In this document: piece after piece, positions 42,808-50,374 of the stretch
How positions within the stretch are numbered: the stretch's first letter is position 1
Layout of the letters: the number at the start of each line of letters is the position of its first letter
Assembly (NCBI RefSeq): GCF_016464365.1
Contig: NZ_JADCUC010000007.1
Coordinates: 109,244 to 173,243 of the forward strand
DNA: 64,000 bases
Direction of reading: 5' to 3'
DNA from: Sandaracinobacteroides hominis
GTDB lineage: Bacteria; Pseudomonadota; Alphaproteobacteria; Sphingomonadales; Sphingomonadaceae
Notes under the pieces: model-generated
What the model saw: only the letters and a program-made list of their open reading frames with translations
Databases searched by the model: none
What the model was told of the DNA's origin: nothing
Program-made: the position numbers and the translations under genes

Positions 42808-44457
42808 CTATTCTGCAGCTGCGGGTTGCGGCAAAGGCCGCTCGGCGGACTTGCCGGAGCTGTCGACCAGCGGCGCCTCCGCACGCACATCGCCGCGGAT
42901 CGTCCGCCACAGATTATAGACCATCACCAGCGAGCCGCCGAAATAGAGCAGGCCCCCCAGAAGGCGGATCACATAATAGGGGTGCATCGCCGCCACGACT
43001 TCCGAGAAGCCATAGACGAGGTAGCCCTCGGCGTTGAATTCCCGCCACATCAGGCCCTGCATGATGCCGGCCACCCACATCGACGAGGCGTAGAGAACGA
43101 TCCCCGCCATCGCCAGCCAGAAGTGCCAGTTTATCATCCGCAGCGAATAGAGCCGTTCCCGCTTCCACAGCCTGGGCGTGAGGAAATAGAGGCAGGCAAA
43201 GGTGATCATGCCGTTCCAGCCAAGCGCGCCGGAATGGACATGGCCGATGGTCCAGTCGGTGTAGTGGGACAGCGAGTTGACCGCCCGGATCGACATCACC
43301 GGGCCTTCGAACGTGCTCATCCCATAGAAGGCGAGCGAGGCGACGAACATGCGGATGATGGGATCGGTGCGGATCTTGTCCCACACATTGTCCAGCGTCA
43401 TCAGCCCGTTGATCATGCCGCCCCAGCTGGGCATCCACAGCATGACCGAGAACACCATCCCCAGCGTCTGCGCCCAATCGGGAAGCGCCGTGAAGTGCAG
43501 GTGGTGCGGCCCGGCCCAGATGTAGAGGAAGATCAGCGACCAGAAGTGCACGATGGACAGGCGATAGGAATAGACCGGCCGGTTCGCCTGCTTGGGCACG
43601 AAATAATACATCATCCCCAGGAAGCCGGCGGTGAGGAAGAAGCCGACGGCATTGTGCCCGTACCACCATTGCGTCAGCGCATCCTGCACGCCGGAAAACA
43701 GCGAATAGGATTTGGCCGAGAAGCCCGCCGGCACCGCCAGATTGTTGACGATGTGCAGCATGGCGATGGTGACGATGAAGGCGAGGTAGAACCAGTTTGC
43801 CACATAGATGTGCGGCTCGCGGCGCTTCACCAGAGTGCCTAGGAACACCGCCAGATAGGCGACCCAGACGACGGTCAGCCACAGATCGACATACCATTCC
43901 GGCTCGGCATATTCCCTGGACTGGGTGATGCCGAACACATAGCCGGTCGCCGCCAGCACGATGAACAGCTGATAGCCCCAGAACACGAACCAGGCGAGGT
44001 TGCCGAACGCCAGCCGCGCCCGGCAGGTGCGCTGCACCACCCAGAAGCTGGTGGCGATCAGCGCATTGCCGCCAAAGGCGAAGATCACCGCGGAGGTGTG
44101 CAGCGGCCGCAGGCGCCCGAAGGTGGTGAATTCGGTATCGAGGTTCAGAAGCGGGAACGACAGCTGCGCCGCCACCACCACGCCGACCAGCAACCCCACC
44201 ACGCCCCAGAAGCTGGTGGCGATGACGCCGGCGCGGATCACATCGTCCTTGTAGCGATCCTCGGGATGGTCGGGGAGGATCCAGCTGCCGTTTGGCGTGA
44301 AGCGCGCGCCGCCCACCGTATAGACCGCCGCAATCGCCGCCGCCGCCAGGATGACCACCCCATGGGCCGCGAACGGCCAGGTGGTCGCCGTGGCGATCAT
44401 GAACAGCGCCATGAAGGCCGCGAGCAGATAGGCCCCGGTCTGGAATAGGACGTTCAT
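42808..44457 (-). CDS. ccoN: cbb3 cytochrome oxidase catalytic subunit I (CcoN)
   Basis: This 549-residue, twelve-plus-helix haem-copper oxidase subunit has '[22 protein letters not shown]' (haem ligand His), '[24 protein letters not shown]' (CuB His and the catalytic Tyr on this helix, as in C-type oxidases), '[13 protein letters not shown]' (CuB His-His) and '[20 protein letters not shown]'. It reduces oxygen to water with high affinity. It heads the ccoNOQP operon. The start is ATG 44457; longer starts lack support. A perfect FNR box lies 78-91 bases upstream. Confidence 0.95.
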   Translation of the reverse strand: MNVLFQTGAYLLAAFMALFMIATATTWPFAAHGVVILAAAAIAAVYTVGGARFTPNGSWILPDHPEDRYKDDVIRAGVIATSFWGVVGLLVGVVVAAQLSFPLLNLDTEFTTFGRLRPLHTSAVIFAFGGNALIATSFWVVQRTCRARLAFGNLAWFVFWGYQLFIVLAATGYVFGITQSREYAEPEWYVDLWLTVVWVAYLAVFLGTLVKRREPHIYVANWFYLAFIVTIAMLHIVNNLAVPAGFSAKSYSLFSGVQDALTQWWYGHNAVGFFLTAGFLGMMYYFVPKQANRPVYSYRLSIVHFWSLIFLYIWAGPHHLHFTALPDWAQTLGMVFSVMLWMPSWGGMINGLMTLDNVWDKIRTDPIIRMFVASLAFYGMSTFEGPVMSIRAVNSLSHYTDWTIGHVHSGALGWNGMITFACLYFLTPRLWKRERLYSLRMINWHFWLAMAGIVLYASSMWVAGIMQGLMWREFNAEGYLVYGFSEVVAAMHPYYVIRLLGGLLYFGGSLVMVYNLWRTIRGDVRAEAPLVDSSGKSAERPLPQPAAAE

Positions 44458-44534
44458 GGCAACTGTACCTTCTGAAGCGCTTCGGGCGTACGAGTGCCCG
44501 CCCGCCCCCATGCACCTCGCCGCGAAGGCAATGC

Positions 44535-44548
44535 TTGATTCAGATCAA
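44535..44548. promoter_or_regulatory. FNR/FixK-type anaerobox
   Basis: TTGATtcagATCAA is a perfect match to the FNR consensus, centred 84 bases before the ccoN start and 121 before the FNR-type gene. A class II promoter with this box at -41.5 would start ccoN transcription near 44500, leaving a leader of about 43 bases. The same site may control the divergent regulator gene. Confidence 0.85.
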
Positions 44549-44662
44549 GAAAGGGGGGATCGTCCGGCGGAAACCGCGGGTTTCGAAGCGACAGAATGTC
44601 GCCATCGGGCAGATTCATGCCGCATGGCGACGGAATTGCGGGTAGGGGGCCAGGCGAAGTGA

Positions 44663-45421
44663 ATGCTCGTGCTTGATATTCCATCCCCTCCATTGCCTGC
44701 CGCTGTTCCCACGCCCAGGTCGCAGGATTCCGGCTGCGAGAGCTGTGCCGTCCGCAGCCGCAGCATCTGCGCCTCGCTGCAGGCCGAAGCCCGCAACCTG
44801 CTTGGCCGCGACGGCCGCATCGTCTCTGTCCCGCGCGGCCGCACGCTGGTGTGGGAGGGCGAGGACAGCGCCCTGGTCGCCAATCTCATCGAAGGCGCGC
44901 TGAAGCTTTCGACCTCCACCACCGACGGCCGCGAGCAGATCGTCGGCGTCGCCTATCCCGGCGATTTCATCGGCCGCCCGTTCAACGACCGCAGCCCGCA
45001 CAGCGTGACGGCGCTGGTCGACAGCCGCTGCTGCCTGTTCCCGCGCGCCGCCTTCGATCGCTTTGCCCACGACCATCCCGAGCTGGAGCACCGGCTGCTG
45101 GGCACCGTGCTGGACGAGCTGGACCGCGCCCGCCGCTGGATGCTGCTGCTGGGCCGCAAATCCGCCTCTGAACGAGTCGCCAGCTTTGTGCTGGAACTGT
45201 CCGAACGGCTGGGCGACAATGGCTGCGCGCCTGCGGCGCCGCTGGACAGGTTCGACCTGCCGCTGGACCGGCAGCAGATCGCCGACATCCTTGGCCTTAC
45301 CATCGAGACGGTCAGCCGCCAGCTGTCGGCCCTGCGCAGCGCCGGGATCCTCGACCTGCCGGCCCGCCGCACGGTTCATATTCTCGACCGCCCCCGGCTG
45401 ATCGCCCGCGCCGGCAACTAG
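44663..45421 (+). CDS. fnr: Crp/Fnr-family oxygen-responsive regulator (FNR type)
   Basis: A 252-residue regulator with N-terminal Cys25-x2-Cys28-x7-Cys36 ('CESCAVRSRSIC') and Cys123/Cys124 in the sensor domain, the four-Cys pattern of [4Fe-4S] FNR. It has a cyclic-nucleotide-binding-like fold, a dimer helix, and a C-terminal winged helix 'QQIADILGLTIETVSRQLSALRSAGI', with the E-x-x-S-R recognition helix that reads TTGAT. That matches the box at 44535-44548 in the shared control region with ccoN. It most likely activates ccoNOQP-GHIS when oxygen falls, and may regulate itself. Confidence 0.92.
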   Translation: MLVLDIPSPPLPAAVPTPRSQDSGCESCAVRSRSICASLQAEARNLLGRDGRIVSVPRGRTLVWEGEDSALVANLIEGALKLSTSTTDGREQIVGVAYPGDFIGRPFNDRSPHSVTALVDSRCCLFPRAAFDRFAHDHPELEHRLLGTVLDELDRARRWMLLLGRKSASERVASFVLELSERLGDNGCAPAAPLDRFDLPLDRQQIADILGLTIETVSRQLSALRSAGILDLPARRTVHILDRPRLIARAGN

Positions 45422-45442
45422 GATGTGAGCCGCGCGCATAGC

Positions 45443-45503
45443 TGCCAGCGCGGAATATAATATTGCTGTTTATAAGCATCGTTATTATATGCCGCGCATG
45501 GCA
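45443..45503 (+). promoter_or_regulatory. Long inverted repeat over the marR start (operator)
   Basis: Left arm 45450-45462 (gcggaatataata) and right arm 45483-45495 (tattatatgccgc) are inverted copies with one mismatch. With one gap the match extends outward to about 45443 and 45503 (tgcca-gcgcgg). The right arm covers the start codons at 45489 and 45498. TATAAT at 45456-45461 and a second possible promoter (TTGCTG 45463, tatatg 45486) lie inside. A MarR dimer bound here would block both promoter and start. Confidence 0.7.
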
Positions 45504-45956
45504 GACAGTCTTGGATTCCTGATCAGCGATGTTTCGCGCCTTTTGCGCAAACGCTTCGACGAGCGCGCGCGGTTGATCGGCGTTACCCGCCCGCAGTGGC
45601 GGACGCTGGTGATCCTGCAGCGCAACGAGGGGCTTAACCAGGGCGCCCTTGCCGAGCGACTCGAGGTGGAGCCGATCACGCTCTGCCGGATGATCGACCG
45701 GCTGGAAGAGGCCGGCCTTGTCGAGCGGCGCCGCGATCCGCAGGACCGCCGCGCCTGGCGCATCTTCCTGACGGAAGGCGCGCGCCCGATCATCGCCAAG
45801 CTCGCGGTCATCGCCGACGAGCTGTTTGGCGTGGCGCTAGACGGCATTGCCGAACCCGAGCGCGACGCGCTGGCCGACATGCTGGAACAGATCCGCACCA
45901 ACCTTGCCGCCAACCAACCCGAATTCGAAGACGAGCAACTGACACATCATGGCTGA
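45489..45956 (+). CDS. MarR-family transcriptional regulator
   Basis: A 155-residue winged-helix repressor: 'VTRPQWRTLVILQRNEGLNQGALAERLEVEPITLCRMIDRLEEAGLVERRRDPQDRRAWRIFLTEGA' gives the HTH and the wing with the D-x-R-A motif. It is the first gene of a marR-emrA-emrB operon, overlapping emrA by 8 bases, and probably represses it until a toxic small molecule binds. The ATG may be 45489 or 45498; no ribosome site is visible before either, and a leaderless transcript is possible (see the inverted repeat). Confidence 0.9.
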   Translation: MPRMADSLGFLISDVSRLLRKRFDERARLIGVTRPQWRTLVILQRNEGLNQGALAERLEVEPITLCRMIDRLEEAGLVERRRDPQDRRAWRIFLTEGARPIIAKLAVIADELFGVALDGIAEPERDALADMLEQIRTNLAANQPEFEDEQLTHHG

Positions 45957-47055
45957 CATCGATCCCGATCCCCCCTTTCCCCGCCGCGCGCCGCAAGCCG
46001 CCGAGGCCGAACCGCAGCCGGTGCCGGCGCTGGCGGTCGAGAAAGTGGAGCGCCGCCCCTGGGTGCGCCCGCTGATGCTCAGCGTGCCGCTGCTGGCATT
46101 GGGCGTTGCCGGCTATATCTGGATGTCCGAGGGCAAGTCCGTCTCTACCGACAACGCCTATGTGAACCAGGACAAGGTCTCCGTCTCGGCCGACGTCGCC
46201 GGGCGTATCGTCGAGGTGAACGTGCAGGAGAACCAGCCGGTGAAGGCCGGCGACCTGCTGTTCCGCATCGATCCCGAACCCTATCGCATCGCCCTTTTGC
46301 AGAGCGACGCCGCCCTTGCCGCTGCACGCGTGCAGGTGAACACGCTGGCGACCGACAAGGGCAGCGCTGCTGCCGACCTTGCCAGCGCCGACGCCGACAT
46401 CTCGCTGGCGCAATCCACCTATGATCGGCAGGCGGCGCTGATGCGGCAGGGCTTTACCACCCGGGCCAACCTGGATTCGGCCGCGCATGCGCTGGCGGCG
46501 GCCAAGGCCGAACGCGCCACGGCGCAGGCGACCGCCGCCCGCGCCCGCAGCCAGCTGGGCAGCGGCTCGGCCGCTTCCGGCTCGCCCGCCGCCATTCAGG
46601 CAGCGCAGGCGCAGCGTGCCAAGGCGGAGCTCGATCTCGCCCGCACCGCCGTCTATGCCCCCGTCGACGGCACTGTCAGCCAGTCGAGCCGGCTGCAGGT
46701 GGGGCAGATGATGATCACCGGCCTGCCGGCCGTTTCCATCGTGCAGAGCAACCGCTCGTGGGTGGATGCCAATTTCAAGGAAACCGACCTCGACAGGATG
46801 CGCGTCGGCCAGCCGGCGGAAGTGACCTTCGACGCCTATAAGGGGCTGAAGCTGAAGGGCCATGTGGAATCGATCGGCGCCGGCACCGGCGCGCAGTTCT
46901 CGGTGCTGCCGGCGCAGAACGCCACCGGCAACTGGGTGAAGGTGACCCAGCGCGTGCCGGTGCGCATCGCCATCGACGAAGCCAGCCCGCGCCAGCTGAT
47001 CGCCGGCCTCAGCGCCGATGTGACGGTGGACGTAAGAGACGATGGCAAGCGCTAG
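45949..47055 (+). CDS. emrA: HlyD/EmrA-family membrane fusion protein
   Basis: This 368-residue adaptor has an N-terminal cytoplasmic tail, one membrane helix (about 44-62), a lipoyl/barrel-sandwich domain ('VSTDNAYVNQDKVSVSADVAGRIVEVNVQENQPVKAGDLLFRID'), a long helical hairpin (about 110-235, Ala-rich) and a beta-barrel ('WVDANFKETDLDRMRVGQPAEVTFDAY'). It links the inner-membrane pump EmrB to an outer-membrane channel that is not encoded here. It overlaps marR upstream and emrB downstream (14 bases). Confidence 0.92.
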   Translation: MADIDPDPPFPRRAPQAAEAEPQPVPALAVEKVERRPWVRPLMLSVPLLALGVAGYIWMSEGKSVSTDNAYVNQDKVSVSADVAGRIVEVNVQENQPVKAGDLLFRIDPEPYRIALLQSDAALAAARVQVNTLATDKGSAAADLASADADISLAQSTYDRQAALMRQGFTTRANLDSAAHALAAAKAERATAQATAARARSQLGSGSAASGSPAAIQAAQAQRAKAELDLARTAVYAPVDGTVSQSSRLQVGQMMITGLPAVSIVQSNRSWVDANFKETDLDRMRVGQPAEVTFDAYKGLKLKGHVESIGAGTGAQFSVLPAQNATGNWVKVTQRVPVRIAIDEASPRQLIAGLSADVTVDVRDDGKR

Positions 47056-48631
47056 CGCCGCGGCCGGCGCAGTGCCTCTCCCGGACGAGGAACGCCCGGC
47101 GCTCCATACCCGCAACCGGCCGCTGCTGGCGTTCGGGGTGATGGCGGCCACCATCATGCAGATCCTCGACACGACGATCGCCAACGTCGCCGTGCCGCAC
47201 ATGCAGGCGGCGCTGGGTGCCACCGCCGACACCATCACCTGGGTGCTGACCAGCTATATCATCGCCTCGGCCGTCGCCCTGCCGCTGACGGGCTGGCTCT
47301 CCGACCGCTTTGGTTCGCGCAACCTGTTCCTCGTCGGCGTGTTCGGCTTTGTCGCGGCCTCGATGCTGTGCGGGCTTGCCACCAGCCTCAACCAGATGGT
47401 CGCCTTCCGGCTGTTGCAGGGGGTCATGGGCGCCTTCATCATGCCGCTCAGCCAGACGGTGATGATGGATATCAACCCGAAATCGCGGCAGGCGAGCGCC
47501 ATGGCGATCTGGGGCATGGGGGTGATGATCGGCCCGATCCTGGGGCCGGTGATCGGCGGCTGGCTCACGGAATATTACAACTGGCGCTGGTGCTTCTATG
47601 TGAACGTCCCCATCGGCATCGGCTGTTTCGCCATCCTGTGGGCGCTGCTTCCCACCCGCGAGCAGAGCATCCGCCGCTTCGACATCTTCGGCTTTGCCAT
47701 GCTGGCCATCGCCCTCAGCTCGTTCCAGCTGATGCTGGACCGCGGGCAGACGATGGACTGGTTCAGCTCGTGGGAAGTGCGGATCGAGGCGATCGTGATG
47801 GTCAGTGCCGCCTGGATGTTCGGCATCCACATGGCGACCGCGCGCGAGCCGATGTTCGATCGCCACATCTTCGCCAACCGCAACCTGATGATGGGCATGC
47901 TGTTCATGGCGGTGAACGGCATGCTGATGACGGCGACGCTGGCGTTGCTGCCGCCGCTGCTGCAGGGGCTGTATGGCTATCCGGTGCTGACCACCGGCGT
48001 GCTGCTGATGCCGCGCGGCGTCGGCATACTGATCAGCATGTTCGTCACCAGCCGGCTGATCGCCCGCGGCATGGACCCCCGGATTCTGGTGGCGTTGGGC
48101 CTGATCGTTGCGGCCCAGTCGCTGCACCAGATGAGCGGCTGGTCGCCGGAAATGGGCTCCACCCCGTTCATCGTCTCCGGGCTGGTGCAGGGGCTGGGCA
48201 TGGGGCTGGTCTTCATGCCGCTGAACCTGCTCGCCTTTGCGACGCTGCCGCCGAAATATCGTACCGACGGCTCCAGCCTGCTCACCCTGTTCCGCAGCAT
48301 CGGCGGCTCGGCCGGGATTTCGCTGGTGACGGTAATGCTGGCGCGCAACGTGCAGGTGAACCACATGGAACTGGGCGGGAAGGTCACCGGCTACAGCATC
48401 AGCTCGGTCGATCCGGGCATGGCCTCGGCGCTCGGCTCGGCCGGCGAGACGGTGACGGCGATGCTGGACGCGGCGGTGAACCAGCAGGCGCTGATGATCG
48501 CCTATCTGGATGACTTCAAGCTGATGATGTTCCTGACGCTGGCGGCGCTGCCGCTGGTGATGCTGCTGCAGCGGCCACCGAAACAGCCCGCCGCCGGCAA
48601 GGACGAGGATATGCACGTCGCTTTCGACTAG
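47042..48631 (+). CDS. emrB: DHA2-family (EmrB/QacA) multidrug MFS transporter
   Basis: The 529-residue protein has 14 predicted helices. 'MQILDTTIANVAVPHMQAALGA' is motif D of the DHA2 family, 'GWLSDRFGSRN' the MFS loop motif, and 'IWGMGVMIGPILGPVIGGWLTEYYNWRWCFYVNVPIG' the drug-proton antiporter motif C. It exports hydrophobic compounds with EmrA. The start at ATG 47042 overlaps emrA. The stop TAG is followed by a convergent short gene. Confidence 0.93.
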   Translation: MASASAAAGAVPLPDEERPALHTRNRPLLAFGVMAATIMQILDTTIANVAVPHMQAALGATADTITWVLTSYIIASAVALPLTGWLSDRFGSRNLFLVGVFGFVAASMLCGLATSLNQMVAFRLLQGVMGAFIMPLSQTVMMDINPKSRQASAMAIWGMGVMIGPILGPVIGGWLTEYYNWRWCFYVNVPIGIGCFAILWALLPTREQSIRRFDIFGFAMLAIALSSFQLMLDRGQTMDWFSSWEVRIEAIVMVSAAWMFGIHMATAREPMFDRHIFANRNLMMGMLFMAVNGMLMTATLALLPPLLQGLYGYPVLTTGVLLMPRGVGILISMFVTSRLIARGMDPRILVALGLIVAAQSLHQMSGWSPEMGSTPFIVSGLVQGLGMGLVFMPLNLLAFATLPPKYRTDGSSLLTLFRSIGGSAGISLVTVMLARNVQVNHMELGGKVTGYSISSVDPGMASALGSAGETVTAMLDAAVNQQALMIAYLDDFKLMMFLTLAALPLVMLLQRPPKQPAAGKDEDMHVAFD

Positions 48632-48677
48632 GGTGTGAACCCCTGAACGGAAGGCGTTTCGGGCAGGTCTCTCCGCA

Positions 48678-48863
48678 TCAGGCCGGGTCGGCGATGCTTT
48701 CCTGCTGCACGGGCTGCACGTCGCCCAGCCGCCCCTTCCAGATCGAGCCGGAAATCTGCTCGGCCTGCAGCCCCGGTGCCAGCCGCGTGGCGACCGCCGA
48801 CAGCGGCAGGAACAGCAGCGCCAGCCCCAGCACCCCCAGCAGACCCAGAACCCAACGCCACAT
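48678..48863 (-). CDS. Short GspN-like N-terminal fragment (or small membrane protein)
   Basis: A 61-residue product: MWRWVLGLLGVLGLALLFLP, then 'LSAVATRLAPGLQAEQISGSIWKGRLGDVQ'. The helix followed by 'LAPGLxAxxxSGSxWxGRL' looks like the N-terminus of type II secretion protein N (GspN), which is normally about 250 residues. Here the frame ends after 61, so it is either a truncated copy or an independent small protein. 'AAGGGGG' precedes the ATG. No other secretion gene is nearby. It lies between emrB and the TetR gene, which is on the same strand upstream. Confidence 0.5.
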   Translation of the reverse strand: MWRWVLGLLGVLGLALLFLPLSAVATRLAPGLQAEQISGSIWKGRLGDVQPVQQESIADPA

Positions 48864-48880
48864 GCCCTTGTTCCCCCTTA

Positions 48881-49516
48881 TTATCCGTTTTCCCCTGATC
48901 CGTCGCGGCGGGCTGCGGCGCCCCGGGTGATCAGCCGCGCGGCTGCATGGCGCACCGTCTCGAACGGCGGCGCCTGCCCCAGCTTCCCGGCCATCTGCAG
49001 CACGATCAGCCCATGCAGGCTCGCCCAATAGACATGCGCCAGGGTGGCCGGATCGCCTTCCAGCAGCCCGGCCTCCACCATCTCGGAAACATATGTCGTC
49101 AGCGTGAACTGCGAGCGCGCCTCCGCCGCGCGCAGCTCGTCGGTCTTTTCCGTGTCGGCCTGTTCATAGGCGAACAGCAGTTTGTAGGCGGCAGGCTCGT
49201 CGAAGGCGAAGGCGACATAGGCGTCGCCGATGGCGCGCGACCGGCCCCACGGATCGGATGTGCTGGCATAGGCCGTCTCGATCGCGTCCGAGAAGCGGTT
49301 GTAGGCGGCCGCGCGTGTCGCCGCGAGCAGCTCGGCCTTCCCCGCATAATATCGATAGAGCGAGGCCGGCGACCAGCCCATCTGGGAGGCGATCGAGCGC
49401 AGCGATGTCGCCTGCAGGCCGCGTTCCGCCAGCTGCTGTTCGGCCACCTGCCGGATGCGCTCGCGCACTTCGCGCACTTGCATTTCCGTGAGGAGAACGG
49501 CCATCCCCCTTGTCAT
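48881..49516 (-). CDS. TetR-family transcriptional regulator
   Basis: This 211-residue regulator has an N-terminal TetR HTH ('RIRQVAEQQLAERGLQATSLRSIASQMGWSPASLYRYYAGKAELLAA') and a C-terminal ligand domain of the TetR_C_33-like kind ('AFAFDEPAAYKLLFAYEQ', 'LAHVYWASLHGLIVLQMAGK'). Starts at 49516 or four codons later (ATG of 'MAVLLTEMQ') are both possible. It is divergent from the crotonase gene (49575); palindromes at 49520-49553 lie between them, so it probably represses the fatty-acyl catabolic genes and itself, with an acyl-CoA-type ligand as one possibility. Confidence 0.9.
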   Translation of the reverse strand: MTRGMAVLLTEMQVREVRERIRQVAEQQLAERGLQATSLRSIASQMGWSPASLYRYYAGKAELLAATRAAAYNRFSDAIETAYASTSDPWGRSRAIGDAYVAFAFDEPAAYKLLFAYEQADTEKTDELRAAEARSQFTLTTYVSEMVEAGLLEGDPATLAHVYWASLHGLIVLQMAGKLGQAPPFETVRHAAARLITRGAAARRDGSGENG

Positions 49517-49519
49517 ACC

Positions 49520-49553
49520 GAACGGCGTTCAGTACGCAACACTAAACAGTGTT
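49520..49553. promoter_or_regulatory. Palindromes between tetR and crotonase genes (probable operator)
   Basis: Two palindromes are close together: gaacggcgttc (49520-49530, arms of 4 around ggc) and aacactaaacagtgtt (49538-49553, perfect 6-bp arms around aaac). Both contain a gttc/gtgtt half-site similar to the 'cgttcag'/'tgttcag' repeats in the same stretch (49526-49532 and 49550-49556), which may be the true direct half-sites. Spacing and position fit TetR binding over both promoters. Confidence 0.55.
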
Positions 49554-49574
49554 CAGCATGGGGAGAGTCGACGC

Positions 49575-50369
49575 GTGGACTATCAGACCATCACCGTCGA
49601 GAAGCGGGGGGAAGTCGATTGGCTCACCCTCAACCGCCCGGAGGCGATGAACGCCATTTCGCTGCAGATGGTGCATGACCTCAGCGACTATTTCGGCCGG
49701 CTCTATAACGACAGCTCGGTGCGGGTCGTGGTGATGCGCGGCGCCGGCCGCGCCTTTTGCGCCGGGCTGGATATCAAGGAGCATAGCGAGCGCGATGCCG
49801 TTCCCTTTGGCGGCGGCTTCGGCTTCCAGGGCTATCTGGCCGATGTCTATATCCGGATGCGCCGCTGCCCGCAGCCGATCCTGTCGCTGATCCACGGCCC
49901 GGCCTGCGGGGGCGGCTTTGCCTTCGCGCTGGCGTCGGACATCCGCCTTGCCGGCCAATCCGCGCGCATGAATGCCGCCTTCATCCGCATCGGGCTTTCC
50001 GCCTGCGACATGGGCGTCAGCTATTTCCTCCCCCGTCTGGTGGGCGGCTCCATCGCCTCGGAGCTGATGCTGACCGGCCGCTTCCTGAAGGCGGAGCGGG
50101 CGCTCGCCGTCGGCCTTGTCGCCGAAGTCGTCCCCGACGAGCAGCTGGAGGCAGCCGCCCGGCCGTGGATCGACGACCTGCTGCATGCCTCGCCGCTCGG
50201 CCTCCGCATGACCAAGGAAGGCCTCGCCATGGCGACCGATTCCGGCAGCCTGGAAGCCGCCATGGCCATCGAGAACCGCAACCAGGTGATGGCCGCCAAA
50301 AGCCCCAATTTCGCCGAGGGCATGCGCGCCTTCCTGGAAAAGCGCACCCCCAGCTACGTTTCGGAGTAA
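49575..50369 (+). CDS. Enoyl-CoA hydratase/isomerase (crotonase) family protein
   Basis: A 264-residue crotonase-fold enzyme with oxyanion-hole segments 'GAGRAFCAGLDIKEHS' and 'HGPACGGGFAFALASDIRLA'. The two Glu residues of classical hydratase (E144/E164 in rat) are not present: the first position falls in 'GGGFAF' and the second in 'GLSACDMGVSYFLPR'. The latter has an Asp where dienoyl-CoA isomerases have their catalytic Asp. It may therefore be an isomerase or another crotonase activity rather than a hydratase. The start is GTG 49575, with GGAG upstream; ATG 49558 is out of frame. The next gene, 5 bases on, is a dienoyl-CoA-reductase-like enzyme. Confidence 0.85.
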   Translation: MDYQTITVEKRGEVDWLTLNRPEAMNAISLQMVHDLSDYFGRLYNDSSVRVVVMRGAGRAFCAGLDIKEHSERDAVPFGGGFGFQGYLADVYIRMRRCPQPILSLIHGPACGGGFAFALASDIRLAGQSARMNAAFIRIGLSACDMGVSYFLPRLVGGSIASELMLTGRFLKAERALAVGLVAEVVPDEQLEAAARPWIDDLLHASPLGLRMTKEGLAMATDSGSLEAAMAIENRNQVMAAKSPNFAEGMRAFLEKRTPSYVSE

Positions 50370-50374
50370 GCCCG

